Positions 46,362 to 55,873 of a DNA stretch of 64,000 nucleotides are shown in pieces. The position numbers were made by a program, and so were the translations under genes. The stretch's first letter is position 1. Every line of letters begins with the position of its first letter. A model generated the notes under the pieces. It was not told the DNA's origin. It made no database searches and was given only the letters and a program-made list of their open reading frames with translations. This DNA is from Sphingomonadales bacterium. GTDB lineage: Bacteria; Pseudomonadota; Alphaproteobacteria; Sphingomonadales; Sphingomonadaceae. The DNA lies in NCBI GenBank assembly GCA_016721875.1, contig JADKHG010000005.1, positions 124,001 to 188,000 on the forward strand, read 5' to 3'.

Positions 46362-47342
46362 ATGCCCCACCCGCAAACCCCGATTCCATCCGTCTTCGGC
46401 CATGGCTCAACCGCTGCCGAAGTGATCAAAGGCATCGACCTGTCCGGCAAGATCGCGCTGGTCACTGGCGGCTATTCGGGGATCGGGACAGAAACCACCA
46501 AGGCGTTGGTATCGGCAGGAGCAAAGGTCATTGTCGCCGGACGACGCCCCGAAGAAGCCGACATCACGCTTGCCGACATTCGCGACCAGATCGATGTGGT
46601 CAAGCTTGAGCTCTCCGACCCTGCCTCGATTGATGCTTGTGCTGCGGCAGTGGCCGAAAAAACCGGCAAGATTGATCTGTTGATCAACAATGCCGGGATC
46701 ATGGCCTGCCCGCTTGCCCGCGATGCGCGGGGCTACGAAAGTCAGTTTGCTACCAACCACCTTGGTCATTTTCAGTTGGCAATGCGGCTTTGGCCGTTGG
46801 TGAAGGCGACGGGAGCAGGCGCGCGGGTGATCGCGCTTTCGAGTCTTGCGCATAAACGCAGCGCCTTTCACCCCGAAGACCCAAATTATGAGCGCCGCGA
46901 CTATGAGAAGTGGCAAGCCTATGGGCAGGCCAAAACAGCCAATGCGCTGTTTGCGCTGTATCTCGATACTTTGGCATCCCCGTCCGGCATTCGCGCCTTT
47001 TCGGTGCATCCCGGCGGTATCATGACCAATCTGGGCCGCTATCTGACCGAAGAAGATATCGCGATGATGCGTGCCCGGTCCGAAGGTGACGCGTCAGCTG
47101 GCCCCAGCTTCGAATGGAAAACCGTCGAACAAGGTGCGGCAACTACCGTCTGGGCTGCAACCTCGCCGCTGCTGGCTGACAAGGGCGGCGTCTATTGCGA
47201 AGATTGCGACATCGCAGCGCTAACCGGTCCCGATGGACTGACACAACCGGGCGGGGTTATGCCGCATGCTTGCGATGCCGATGCGGCGGCAAAATTGTGG
47301 GAAATCAGCGAGGATCTAACTGGCATACGCTGGCCGGGCTAA
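46362..47342 (+). CDS. Short-chain dehydrogenase, retinol dehydrogenase-like
   Basis: This 326-residue SDR is longer than the classical form. It has VTGGYSGIGTETTKAL, LLINNAGIMACP and the catalytic YGQAKTANALFALYLD. That pattern and length fit the WWOX/retinol dehydrogenase-like group. I chose ATG 46362 behind AAGGAGAG. It follows the ars operon after 85 bases and so probably has its own promoter. No arsenic link is implied by the protein itself. The substrate is unknown. Confidence 0.85.
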   Translation: MPHPQTPIPSVFGHGSTAAEVIKGIDLSGKIALVTGGYSGIGTETTKALVSAGAKVIVAGRRPEEADITLADIRDQIDVVKLELSDPASIDACAAAVAEKTGKIDLLINNAGIMACPLARDARGYESQFATNHLGHFQLAMRLWPLVKATGAGARVIALSSLAHKRSAFHPEDPNYERRDYEKWQAYGQAKTANALFALYLDTLASPSGIRAFSVHPGGIMTNLGRYLTEEDIAMMRARSEGDASAGPSFEWKTVEQGAATTVWAATSPLLADKGGVYCEDCDIAALTGPDGLTQPGGVMPHACDADAAAKLWEISEDLTGIRWPG

Positions 47343-47347
47343 GCGCT

Positions 47348-47590
47348 TTATTGGGCAGCGAATGACACGCCCAGCCGGGCAGCCTCGCGGTCGAGCAGTT
47401 CATGCGTTGCCCGCCATTGCGGTGTAACCGCATCGCCTTTCGCTCCTGCAACAGGAGCAGCTGCAGCGGCACCTTTGTCCAGCATCTTGTTAATGGCGCG
47501 GCACAGCCCCGCGTCATCGCCGGGCTTCGCGGTATCCATATAATCCATCAGCCCTTCCATCATCGACAGTCCGGCCTGAATCGAGCCCAT
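47348..47590 (-). CDS. Small hypothetical protein
   Basis: An 80-residue helical, soluble protein (MGSIQAGLSMMEGLMDYMD, then AINKMLDKGAAAAA). It starts 14 bases after the stop of the secreted protein at 47605 and runs in the same direction. No ribosome-binding site is evident, and no family is recognised. The reading frame is supported only by its compact placement and balanced composition. Confidence 0.45.
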   Translation of the reverse strand: MGSIQAGLSMMEGLMDYMDTAKPGDDAGLCRAINKMLDKGAAAAAPVAGAKGDAVTPQWRATHELLDREAARLGVSFAAQ

Positions 47591-47604
47591 CGATTCGGGA
47601 TTGT

Positions 47605-48438
47605 CTAAAGACCGATAATCTTGTCCGAAATTTCATCCCGCGATATTTTGCCGCTTTGCTCGAGCTTCATGATTTTCCAGTCAGCGAGCCGTTCTTCATA
47701 AGTAATCTGGTCCACCCCCGGCGCCATTGCGAACATGTCACCGCGCCGCAGGCGATTGAGCACAAGCTCCCTTTTTGCAGGATCGTCACAGTCGCTTTCG
47801 GGAAAACCAAAGGCGGACTGGCTGGAAATGAATTTCGGCCTTGGCGTATCCGCCGGCATTTGGCCAAGCGCCTCCTGCATATGCGCTTTGGTCAAGGCGA
47901 CATGTTCGCAATCGACTGTCAACTCGCCCAAACTTACCGAGATCAGCAGGCGAACGCCTTCGCCGCTTCCCGGATATTCGACGCCAGCGGCACTATAGAA
48001 TTGAACCGCTTCATCTTCGGGGGGAATGTCATAAAACGGGCCGTCATCTTCCAAAGTCCGTTCGCCCAATACCCAGCCGGCTTCTTCAAAACGTAGCGCC
48101 AACGCGTTGACCGCTTCCAATTCCAAATCCTTAGCGCCCAGATCAACCCGGAAGGCGGCGGTAAAGAACTTGCTAGAATATTTGGTCGCGCCCAACGCGG
48201 CCTCACGAAAAGGTGCAAATTCCGTCCCCAGATCGCGGTTGATTGAGCCCGGCTTGTGGATTGGCGAAATGCCATGCTCGGTAGCGCCAAATTTCAGGCC
48301 CGATGCCCCATCTTTTGAGCACATTCGATCAATGGGCAACGCAGCAATCTGTTCGGCAATTGGCGGTGGCAAAGCCGCTTGCGCAACCTCTGAAAACGCA
48401 AGGCCCAGCAACGCCAAGGTCAGGACAATGGACCGCAT
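47605..48438 (-). CDS. Secreted protein of unknown function
   Basis: A protein of about 277 residues with a clear Sec signal peptide (RSIVLTLALLGLAFSEVAQA). The mature part is acidic and mixed alpha/beta, with four cysteines (RMCSKDG, VDCEHV, SDCDDP). No catalytic motif or known domain is recognised. GGAGGAGG lies just upstream of ATG 48438, a very strong ribosome-binding site, so it is translated. A small helical protein follows in the same direction. It is probably periplasmic. Confidence 0.7.
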   Translation of the reverse strand: MRSIVLTLALLGLAFSEVAQAALPPPIAEQIAALPIDRMCSKDGASGLKFGATEHGISPIHKPGSINRDLGTEFAPFREAALGATKYSSKFFTAAFRVDLGAKDLELEAVNALALRFEEAGWVLGERTLEDDGPFYDIPPEDEAVQFYSAAGVEYPGSGEGVRLLISVSLGELTVDCEHVALTKAHMQEALGQMPADTPRPKFISSQSAFGFPESDCDDPAKRELVLNRLRRGDMFAMAPGVDQITYEERLADWKIMKLEQSGKISRDEISDKIIGL

Positions 48439-48465
48439 CGCACCTCCTCCCCACACAATACCTGC

Positions 48466-49137
48466 TTAGAAATCGACCAACTCATAATAGGGCGGCGGGG
48501 TTACGCCTTCCATCCGTTCAGACAGCAAGGGGCGGAAGCTGGGGCGGCTTTTGAACATGGAATACCATGCCTTTGCCTGCTCATGTCCGCTCCAGTCGAT
48601 CCCGCCCAGATAGTCGGCAACCGAGATTTGCGCGGCGGCGGCCATATCGGCGAGGCTCATCGTTGCCCCCGCCATCCACGCACGGTGGTCGATCAGATAG
48701 TCGATATAATCAAGATGACCGTTCGCCAATCGCATCGCTTCACGCAAGACCGAGCTGTCGGGTGGTTGGCGGTTGACGATCCGTTTCTTCATCCGCTCGT
48801 GCAGCAAGGGTGCCGTGACATCACCGTAAAACTGTTGATCGAACCACGCGACCAGCCGCCGGATTTCCGCACGATAGGCAGCAGAGCCGCTGATCAGAGG
48901 CGTTTTTTCGTTGGTTTCTTCAAGATATTCGCAGATCGCAACCGAATCGGCGAGTGTCAGCCCGCGCGCTTCATCGAGCATCACCGGCGTGCGTGCCGCC
49001 GGGTTCATGTGGAGAAATTCATCGCGATAGTCCCAGGGATTTTCGCGCACCAGACTATAGGCAATACCCTTTTCGCCCATCAACAGGCGGACCTTGCGCG
49101 AAAAGGGGCAAAGCGGAAATTGCAGAAGTTGCCACAT
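48466..49137 (-). CDS. Glutathione S-transferase family protein
   Basis: This 223-residue GST has the thioredoxin-like N-terminal domain (LLQFPLCPFSRKVRLLMGEKGI) with a CPFS motif in place of the usual Ser/Tyr site. ADSVAICEYLEE follows, then the all-helical C-terminal domain (MSLADMAAAAQISVADYL). The cysteine motif suggests a thiol-transfer or omega-like type. It is convergent with nothing and lies 27 bases before the secreted-protein start, on the same strand. The substrate is unknown. Confidence 0.88.
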   Translation of the reverse strand: MWQLLQFPLCPFSRKVRLLMGEKGIAYSLVRENPWDYRDEFLHMNPAARTPVMLDEARGLTLADSVAICEYLEETNEKTPLISGSAAYRAEIRRLVAWFDQQFYGDVTAPLLHERMKKRIVNRQPPDSSVLREAMRLANGHLDYIDYLIDHRAWMAGATMSLADMAAAAQISVADYLGGIDWSGHEQAKAWYSMFKSRPSFRPLLSERMEGVTPPPYYELVDF

Positions 49138-49202
49138 GCCAATGCTGTTAGGCAGGATCGCAAGTAAAGGGAAGGCCTTGTCTGGGCCGCAAACTCAATA
49201 AA

Positions 49203-49424
49203 TCAGTGGATTGTGCCCAGACTTGTTTCGAGACTGAGCAGGATTACCAATCGCTCGATCTGACGCCAGCGACAAAACATGATGTGATTGCCCGTTGTGC
49301 GGCTGGCTGTCGCACGTTCGGCGGCCTCAAGCCCCGCAGCATTGCCAAACTGGGCAAGCAGCGCCTCTGCCTCTGCGACATCGCGGCGTTCGACATAAAG
49401 CGGCAAATACATCGTTTCGCACAA
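49203..49424 (-). CDS. Small hypothetical protein (YLPLYVERRD type)
   Basis: A 73-residue protein with balanced composition. It begins MCETMYLPLYVERRDVAEAEA and ends RQIERLVILLSLETSLGTIH. I recall similar short sphingomonad proteins, but no named family. An in-frame ATG at 49412 is an alternative start. The middle segment NHIMFCRWRQIERL appears conserved in relatives, from memory. No function can be offered. Confidence 0.55.
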   Translation of the reverse strand: MCETMYLPLYVERRDVAEAEALLAQFGNAAGLEAAERATASRTTGNHIMFCRWRQIERLVILLSLETSLGTIH

Positions 49425-49608
49425 TCCTCAGTTCAGGCAAGACACAGACGGGCTGGGGTGCAACCCGTCTGCACAACCGCTTATGCCGTGAAGCAATGGA
49501 GGAACCCTCTCGGCAATTGGTTACCCGGATATTAGCTAGTATTTCCGCAATGGTCCGCTGCACAAATGACGCTTGCCGAAAAGCTGCTTATGGTGTCAGA
49601 AGGCGCGC

Positions 49609-49809
49609 ATGACCGAACTTGAAACGCTTTCTTCAAAGCCGCCTGCGCGCCCGCGACTTGCCGGTGGCATATTTCTGCTAATCGGGCCCATTATCGGGAT
49701 AATCGGCGGCATTGCTCTGCGCGAGCCGTCTCTGGGAATGATCGCCGGGCTTGCCGGAGGCGGCTTGCTCGCTGTGCTGGTCTGGCTCTTTGATCGCAAG
49801 CGCGGCTGA
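49609..49809 (+). CDS. Small membrane protein with two transmembrane helices
   Basis: This 66-residue protein has a polar N-terminus (MTELETLSSKPPARPRL), then two hydrophobic segments (IFLLIGPIIGIIGGIAL and IAGLAGGGLLAVLVWLF). It ends with the positive residues DRKRG. ATG 49609 is chosen because it follows AGAAGGCGC. It lies 12 bases before the PQQ sugar dehydrogenase gene, so they are co-transcribed. It could anchor or assist that enzyme, but this is only positional inference. Confidence 0.65.
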   Translation: MTELETLSSKPPARPRLAGGIFLLIGPIIGIIGGIALREPSLGMIAGLAGGGLLAVLVWLFDRKRG

Positions 49810-49821
49810 AAGGAATAAACC

Positions 49822-51143
49822 ATGTGGAAACATATCCGTAACTTCACCATCTTGCTGTTGATCGCGGCAATTGGCGGCTTTTGGTATATCAGCCGCCCCG
49901 ATGTGGCGCAGGTGCCGATGGAGAAACTGGTTGGTCCGTCTCCCTTGATCACCGATCCGCGTGAGCAAATGTTCCCGACAGTTGCGGTAGCAGAAATCGA
50001 CAGCTGGAAAGCGGGTGAAGCACCCAAGGCGGCGGAAGGTCTGATCGTCGAACGCTTTGCCGAAAAGCTCGATCATCCGCGCAATATGGTCGTGCTGCCC
50101 AATGGCGACATATTGGTGGCTGAAACCAAGGCCCCTCCCGGGCATATGGGTAAGGGACTGGTCGCATGGATCGGACGGAAATTGATGGACAAGGCAGGTT
50201 CGACCGGGCCGTCTGCAAACCGCATCACTTTGCTTCGCGACGCCGATGGCGATGGAAAACCCGAACTGCGTTCAACCTTCCTGAAAGGGCTGAACTCACC
50301 CTTTGGCATCGCATTGGTTGGCAACACCTTATATGTCGCGAACACCGATGCAGTTCTGTCCTTCCCTTATAAGGAAGGCGCAACCAGCATCAGCGCGCCC
50401 GGCAAGAAGGTAATGAGCCTGAACGCCAAATTGCCCAACAACCACTGGACGCGCAACCTTGCGGCCAGTGCCGATGGCAGCAAGCTTTACATCGCTGTCG
50501 GATCGAACAGCAATATCGCAGAAAACGGACTCGAAGCAGAAAAAGGCCGTGCGCGGGTCATCGAACTCGACCTGAAAACCATGAAGAACCGCGCTTTCGC
50601 CAGCGGCCTGCGCAACCCCGTGGGGCTTGCCTGGGATGCCAATGGCGTGCTGTGGACCGTCGTCAACGACCGCGACATGCTCGGTTCCGACCTCGTACCC
50701 GACTATCTGACCAGAGTGGAAGAGGCAGCCGATTTCGGCTGGCCACACCATTATTGGCGCTACACCGACTTCCGTGTCAAACCGCGAATGGAAGAAAAGC
50801 GCCAATATGAACGCCGCCCCGATTATGCACTCGGCCCGCATGTCGCAGCGCTTGACCAGCCTTTGCCGACAAGGCGAAGCTGGGTGGCGCCTTTACCGAA
50901 GGAGCCTTCATTGCCCGCCATGGGTCGTGGAACCGGTCACCGCCGTCGGGCTATGATGTCGTTTTCGTCCGCTTTGAAAAAGGCCGGCCTGTCGGGCAAC
51001 CAATCCCGGTGCTGACTGGTTTCCTGACCAAAGACGGCAAAGCCAAAGGCCGCCCGACAATGGTTACAGTGGATAAGTCCGGCGCATTGCTGCTCAGCGA
51101 TGATGTTAGCAATATTATTTGGCGGGTGCGCGCGAAGGGTTGA
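49822..51143 (+). CDS. PQQ-dependent sugar (sorbosone-type) dehydrogenase, frameshifted
   Basis: This six-bladed beta-propeller of the glucose/sorbosone dehydrogenase family has an N-terminal signal anchor (ILLLIAAIGGFWYISRP). Family motifs include DHPRNMVVLPNGDILVAE, LLRDADGDG, GLRNPVGLAWD and WPHHYWRY. After LGPHVAAL the frame breaks. One G added at about 50854 restores GPAFADKAKLGGAFTEGAF, continuing to the typical ending SNIIWRVRAKG and a stop at 51143. Corrected length is about 440 residues. It acts in the periplasm on an unknown sugar or sugar alcohol. Confidence 0.85.
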
Positions 51144-51207
51144 TTGCGCTGATGCGTTAGGGGGTATCGCCCCGAAAAATTGGGGGCCTTGGTAATGAAG
51201 GATCCCT

Positions 51208-52623
51208 ATGCGCAACGATGAAGCCATTGCCCTGAACCGGTTCGGGCTGGGCGCAACGCCCGGCTCGGCCCTTGGAGCAAACCCGCACAAAGCGCTGCTC
51301 AATCAGTTCGACAGCTTTGATCCCCGACCGCCGCTGATTGCGGCACAGCCTGCCCGCGCCGAATTGGTTTCGGCACTGAGCGAAGTCCGTGAGGAAAAAC
51401 AGCAACGTAAGGCAGCTGCCCAAACCGACATGGCAGCCGATGCCGAAAAAACACCGCTTCCCGCGCGCAGGGCGGTCCGCAAGGATTATGTGTCGGCCGT
51501 CCACGCCCGCCTGCAAACCGCGCTGTCATCGCCGACGAGCTTTGCCGAGCGGCTGGTGCATTTCTGGGCCAATCATTTCGCGGTATCGATCGAAAAGATC
51601 GCCATATTTGGACTGGCGGGCAATTTTGAATTTGAAGCTATTCGCCCGCATATTTTTGGCCGTTTCGCCAATCTGCTTCACGCATCGACCTACCATCCCG
51701 CGATGCTGCTTTATCTGGATCAGGCGCAATCGGTTGGACCGAACAGCAAGATTGCACAGCGTGTCGGCGCGCGTGGAAAGCGCGACATTGGTCTCAACGA
51801 AAATCTGGCGCGCGAGATATTGGAACTGCACACGCTTAGCGACCGCAGCGCCTACAGCCAGACCGATGTCACCGAATTTGCTCGCGCGATGACGGGACTG
51901 ACCGTTGGGGGGCTGGGCCGCGCCCGTTTTCAGAGGCTGACCGGCAATAGCAAGCCCGGAGAGGCGGTCTTCGTAGAGGCCATGCACGAGCCCGGCAAAC
52001 GCACCATAGTCGGTCAAACTTATGCGCAGGGCGGCGAAAAGGCGTTAGGCGCGATCCTGTCCGATCTCTCTACCAACCGCGCGACCGCACGGCACATCGC
52101 CACAAAATTGGCGCGGCATTTTGTCGCCGACCTGCCCCCGGCGACACTGGTGGCAAAGCTTGAGGCGAGCTTCCTCAAAACCGGCGGCGATTTGCCATCG
52201 CTTTATCGCACTTTGATCGAGGCACCCGAAAGCTGGGCACCGCAACAGGCGAAATTCAAAAATCCGTGGGAGTGGACGGTTTCGGCGTTGCGCGCGCTTG
52301 GTGTCACCGAAATGCCCGGACGCGAACAAGCCGCTGTCGCACTGTTCAACCAGATGGGGCAGCCAGTCTGGAAACCGGGATCACCCAAAGGCTATGGCGA
52401 TGTTGCCGCAGACTGGGCGGGTCCTGCCGGACTACTGCGCCGGGTCGAGACCGCCGGGCGTTTCGCACGACTGGCGGCGAACCGAGTCGATGCACGCAAT
52501 CTGGCCCCTGATATCCTCGGCGACGCCCTGACCAAAACCACCGCCGAACATATCGCGCGCGCCGAAAGTCCCGAACAGGGTCTGGCGCTGATGCTTGTCG
52601 CACCTGAATTTCTGCGGAGATAA
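51208..52623 (+). CDS. DUF1800 family protein
   Basis: This 471-residue protein is of the DUF1800 family. It opens with IALNRFGLGATPGS and has FAERLVHFWANHFAVSI and RDIGLNENLAREILELHTL. Such proteins are nearly always paired with a DUF1501 protein, as here (four bases separate the genes). The pair is abundant in sphingomonads and planctomycetes, and is thought to be exported and to act on cell-surface or carbohydrate material. A biochemical function is not established. This copy has no evident signal peptide, whereas the partner has one. Confidence 0.9.
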   Translation: MRNDEAIALNRFGLGATPGSALGANPHKALLNQFDSFDPRPPLIAAQPARAELVSALSEVREEKQQRKAAAQTDMAADAEKTPLPARRAVRKDYVSAVHARLQTALSSPTSFAERLVHFWANHFAVSIEKIAIFGLAGNFEFEAIRPHIFGRFANLLHASTYHPAMLLYLDQAQSVGPNSKIAQRVGARGKRDIGLNENLAREILELHTLSDRSAYSQTDVTEFARAMTGLTVGGLGRARFQRLTGNSKPGEAVFVEAMHEPGKRTIVGQTYAQGGEKALGAILSDLSTNRATARHIATKLARHFVADLPPATLVAKLEASFLKTGGDLPSLYRTLIEAPESWAPQQAKFKNPWEWTVSALRALGVTEMPGREQAAVALFNQMGQPVWKPGSPKGYGDVAADWAGPAGLLRRVETAGRFARLAANRVDARNLAPDILGDALTKTTAEHIARAESPEQGLALMLVAPEFLRR

Positions 52624-52627
52624 GACC

Positions 52628-53749
52628 ATGATCAATCGTCGCAAACTGATCCTATCCGGCCTTGCGGGTGCGGGAACATTGCTCGCCCCACGTATCGCCT
52701 TTGCCGCCGCCGAAACCGACCGACGCTTCATTTTCATCATCCAGCGCGGCGCTGCCGATGGCCTAGCCATACTCGCCCCGACCGGAGACCCTGCCTTTGC
52801 CGCTGCTCGCGGAGATCTGGCCGCCAATGCCGCCAGTGGTGCAAAGCTGGACAGCCTGTTCACGCTGCATCCTGCCCTTGCAACTGGCGCAGAACTGTTC
52901 CGCAACAAACAGGCGCTGTTCGCGCATGCCATTGCCTCGGGCTATCGCGAACGCTCGCATTTTGACGGGCAGAATATGCTCGAAACCGCTGGGACGCGTC
53001 CATATGCGCGTGATGATGGCTGGATAAACCGGCTGCTGGCACTGCTTCCAAAAGGCGAAAGCAAAGCGCTGGCACTGGCGACCGCAATTCCCCCTGCGCT
53101 GCGCGGTCCGGTCACCGTATCCAGCTATGCTCCATCGCGCCTACCCGATGCCGACAGCGCGCTGCTCGAACGCGTGGCCATGCTCTATGCCGAGGATGCA
53201 CAGCTGGCACCTTTGTGGAGCAGTGCGGTACAGACCGAGGCGATGGCCGGTGCGGTCGATCCCGGCAACGGCCGCGGCGGAACCGCAACGGGTAAGCTGA
53301 TTGCCAGCCTGATGGCTGGTGCCGATGGCGCGCGGGTTGCTATGGTCGAAACCACCGGTTGGGACACGCACATCAATCAGGAAGGGCGTCTGGGAAATGT
53401 GCTAAAGGGTATCGATGAGATGATCGCCGCCTTGCGCACCGACCTTGGCCCGGCATGGAGCAAGACAGTGATCTTGGTCGCGACCGAATTCGGACGCACC
53501 GTCCATGTTAACGGAACGCGCGGCACCGACCACGGCACCGCTTCGGCAGCAATGCTGTTCGGCGGCAGTCTGGCAAAGGGTGGTCGGATTAACGCAGACT
53601 GGCCAGGCCTTGCTGCCGGGCAACTTTACGAAAGCCGCGATCTCAAACCGACGATGCGTTTCGAAGCACTGGTGACCGAAGCGCTGTCGGCGCATTACGG
53701 GATTGAACCAGAGCGATTCCGGCGGACGGTTTTTCCGGATTACGCCTGA
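52628..53749 (+). CDS. DUF1501 family protein (sulfatase-like fold), exported
   Basis: This 373-residue protein of the DUF1501 family lies four bases after its DUF1800 partner. The N-terminus MINRRKLILSGLAGAGTLLA carries a twin-arginine-like RRK followed by a hydrophobic stretch, so export by Tat is plausible. Family motifs are IIQRGAADGLAIL, SHFDGQNMLETAG and EFGRTVHVNGTRGTDHGTAS. The fold is related to alkaline phosphatase/sulfatase. The substrate and activity are unknown. Confidence 0.9.
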   Translation: MINRRKLILSGLAGAGTLLAPRIAFAAAETDRRFIFIIQRGAADGLAILAPTGDPAFAAARGDLAANAASGAKLDSLFTLHPALATGAELFRNKQALFAHAIASGYRERSHFDGQNMLETAGTRPYARDDGWINRLLALLPKGESKALALATAIPPALRGPVTVSSYAPSRLPDADSALLERVAMLYAEDAQLAPLWSSAVQTEAMAGAVDPGNGRGGTATGKLIASLMAGADGARVAMVETTGWDTHINQEGRLGNVLKGIDEMIAALRTDLGPAWSKTVILVATEFGRTVHVNGTRGTDHGTASAAMLFGGSLAKGGRINADWPGLAAGQLYESRDLKPTMRFEALVTEALSAHYGIEPERFRRTVFPDYA

Positions 53750-53752
53750 CAA

Positions 53753-54523
53753 TCAGTCCAATTCGACCCACACTGGGGCATGGTCGCTGGCTTTTTCCCG
53801 CGCGCGATGGTCCTTGTCGACACCGCAAGCCTGTAAGCGGTCCGCAACAGCTGGGCTCAAAAGAAAATGGTCGATGCGAAACCCATGGTCCTTCTGCCAT
53901 GCGCCGGCCTGATAGTCCCAATAGGTCCACACCCCGCCTTGCGGATAATGGCTGGCGAGCGCGTCGGTCCAACCTTCGGCCAATATGCGGCGGTAGGCGG
54001 CGATGCTCTCGGGCTGACGCAGTGCGTCGTCGAGCAACGCGGTGGGTGCCCAAATGTCGTGGCTATGCGGGATCACATTATAGTCGCCAGTCAGTACCAC
54101 CGGAATTTCGAGTGCCAGAAGTTCAGCGGCGCGCGTGCGCAAACGTTCCATCCAACGCAGCTTATAGTCGAATTTTGGTCCCGGCTGCGGATTGCCATTG
54201 GGCAGATAAATGCTCGCGACGCGCAGACCGTTTACGTCGGCTTCCATATAGCGCGAATGCTCATCCTCAGGTTCGCCAAGGAGGCCACGTTGCACCTCTA
54301 CCGGTTTGGCGTCGCGGGCAAGAATGGCGACACCGTTGAAGCTTTTCTGCCCATGCCGGATCGCCCCATAGCCGATGCGTTCAAATTCCTCGGCCGGAAA
54401 GCCTTCATCCTGCGTCTTGATTTCCTGCAAGCAGGCAATGTCGGGACGGGTTTCCTCAAGCCATTCAAGGAGCCGCGGCAGCCGCGCCTTGATACCGTTG
54501 ATGTTGAATGTGGCGATGCGCAT
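53753..54523 (-). CDS. xthA: Exodeoxyribonuclease III
   Basis: This 256-residue AP endonuclease and 3'-5' exonuclease repairs abasic sites. Active-site motifs are all present: ATFNINGI, CLQEIKTQDEGFP, LTGDYNVIPH, WTYWDYQAGAW, RIDHFLL and SDHAPVWVELD. The length is normal. It converges with the DUF1501 gene three bases away. The ErpA-like gene is upstream on the same strand with 31 bases between. Confidence 0.93.
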   Translation of the reverse strand: MRIATFNINGIKARLPRLLEWLEETRPDIACLQEIKTQDEGFPAEEFERIGYGAIRHGQKSFNGVAILARDAKPVEVQRGLLGEPEDEHSRYMEADVNGLRVASIYLPNGNPQPGPKFDYKLRWMERLRTRAAELLALEIPVVLTGDYNVIPHSHDIWAPTALLDDALRQPESIAAYRRILAEGWTDALASHYPQGGVWTYWDYQAGAWQKDHGFRIDHFLLSPAVADRLQACGVDKDHRAREKASDHAPVWVELD

Positions 54524-54554
54524 GGCCTGACCCTAGCGACGGGTCCGGCCGGTA

Positions 54555-54899
54555 TCAAACCGAAAAGCTTGATCCGCAGCCACAGCCCGAGGCTGCATTG
54601 GGGTTAGTCACCTGAAAACTTTTGCCGCCCAGCGACTCGACGAAATCGACCGCCGAGCCACGCACCAGATCGAGGCTGACCGGATCAACCACCAGCGTGG
54701 CGTCACCTTCGCTGGTGACAATGTCGTCTGCGTCGATGCCCTCGGCCAGACCGAAGCGATATTGAAAGCCAGAACAGCCGCCTCCCTCTACCGACAAACG
54801 CAAATGCGCAGGCTTGCCCAGTTTCGCAGCAATTTCAGAAACGCGGCGTGCAGCATTGGGCAACAGGATGATGTCGGAGACTGCATTCATGACTGACAT
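54555..54899 (-). CDS. erpA: A-type iron-sulphur cluster carrier (ErpA/IscA family)
   Basis: This 114-residue A-type carrier binds and passes Fe-S clusters to apo-enzymes. The three cysteines lie in GGCSGFQY and GCGCGSSF, the complete family set. The internal length and VESLGGKSFQVTNPNA fit the ErpA subgroup. ATG 54899 is chosen, with ATG 54890 as an alternative. A short purine-rich tandem repeat lies just upstream (54943-54960). xthA follows on the same strand. Confidence 0.9.
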   Translation of the reverse strand: MSVMNAVSDIILLPNAARRVSEIAAKLGKPAHLRLSVEGGGCSGFQYRFGLAEGIDADDIVTSEGDATLVVDPVSLDLVRGSAVDFVESLGGKSFQVTNPNAASGCGCGSSFSV

Positions 54900-54942
54900 G
54901 TAGGGATTGGTAGTGCGCAGAGCAAGCGGCACGCGCAACAGT

Positions 54943-54960
54943 GGGAGCGGGAGCGGGAGC
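54943..54960. repeat. Short GGGAGC tandem repeat
   Basis: Three copies of the hexamer GGGAGC occur in a row upstream of the erpA start. On the minus strand this reads CTCCC-rich. The site is too short for a functional claim, but it is a potential slippage site. Confidence 0.5.
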
Positions 54961-54964
54961 AAAC

Positions 54965-55003
54965 AAAAAGGGGGGCAGAACGTTGCCGTCCTATGCGCCC
55001 CCC
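54965..55003 (-). terminator. Rho-independent terminator of the M23 peptidase gene
   Basis: On the minus strand GGGGGGCGCA pairs with TGCCCCCC around a loop of about 20 bases, and TTTTT follows. It lies about 45 bases after the M23 stop and shields the downstream erpA gene. Confidence 0.7.
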
Positions 55004-55048
55004 AAATCTACACCCTCTCCCAAAGGTGATGCGTTACGGTCGGGCGAC

Positions 55049-55873
55049 CTACTCGGTCGGACCGCCCATTGCTTCGGTATCATTAACCTTTGCTGCAAGC
55101 AACCGATTTGATTCAGGTGCAGCAACGGCTAGGAACGATGTCGGGTTGATCGCTTCGCCAGCGATGCGCACTTCATAGTGCAAATGGCTGCCGGTTGAAC
55201 GGCCGGTCGAGCCCATGAAGCCAATCAGATCGCCTTTGCGAACACGCTGGCCAGCATAGACGTTCAAAGCCGACATGTGACCGTAGCGGGTCTGAATTTC
55301 ATTGCCATGTTCGACTTCGATGAACTTACCATAGCCGCGGACCCATTGGGCACGACCGATTGTACCGTCGGCGGTTGCATAGATCGGCGTACCAACAGGT
55401 CCGCGAATATCGATGCCTTTGTGATTGCGGCTGGCGCCACGGGTCGGCGCACGGCGCGGACCGAAATTGCTCGAGAAATCCATCTTGTCGACCGGGTTGA
55501 TCGAGGGGATCGAAACTTCGACGCGGTTTTGTACGCCTTTGATACGGCCCCAGCTGCTGTGCAGCGAACGGAATTCGGGGTCGGACACGCCAAGCGCGGT
55601 CTTGTTGGCTTCTACATCCTCGGGATTGATGCGGAAGCTGTCGGATGCCGCCGCCGAAGCGGTTGCGGCCGAAGCCGACGTCATCGCCGTGGAGGCGAAA
55701 ACCAGAGCGCTGCTTGCAAACAACACTTTTCCGATCAGTGATTGGCCTTTGGCCAAAGCGCTGCGTACCATGAGTGTGATATTGCCCTTTAATTTGCGAC
55801 CCGCATCACCGAAACGATACGAACTGCTTGACCCAAAAACAGGCAGTTTTTCTGCCCACCCCTTATTGATCAT
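55049..55873 (-). CDS. M23 family (LytM) metallopeptidase
   Basis: This 274-residue peptidoglycan endopeptidase of the LytM group has a short cytoplasmic N-terminus and a hydrophobic segment (VLFASSALVFASTAMTSASA) that acts as a signal anchor. The catalytic domain has the zinc motifs NHKGIDIRGPVGTP (HxxxD), GHMSAL and SHLHYEVR (HxH), all complete. ATG 55873 overlaps the upstream DUF455 stop as ATGA. It probably cuts cross-links during cell growth or division. It is followed by a strong terminator. Confidence 0.9.
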   Translation of the reverse strand: MINKGWAEKLPVFGSSSSYRFGDAGRKLKGNITLMVRSALAKGQSLIGKVLFASSALVFASTAMTSASAATASAAASDSFRINPEDVEANKTALGVSDPEFRSLHSSWGRIKGVQNRVEVSIPSINPVDKMDFSSNFGPRRAPTRGASRNHKGIDIRGPVGTPIYATADGTIGRAQWVRGYGKFIEVEHGNEIQTRYGHMSALNVYAGQRVRKGDLIGFMGSTGRSTGSHLHYEVRIAGEAINPTSFLAVAAPESNRLLAAKVNDTEAMGGPTE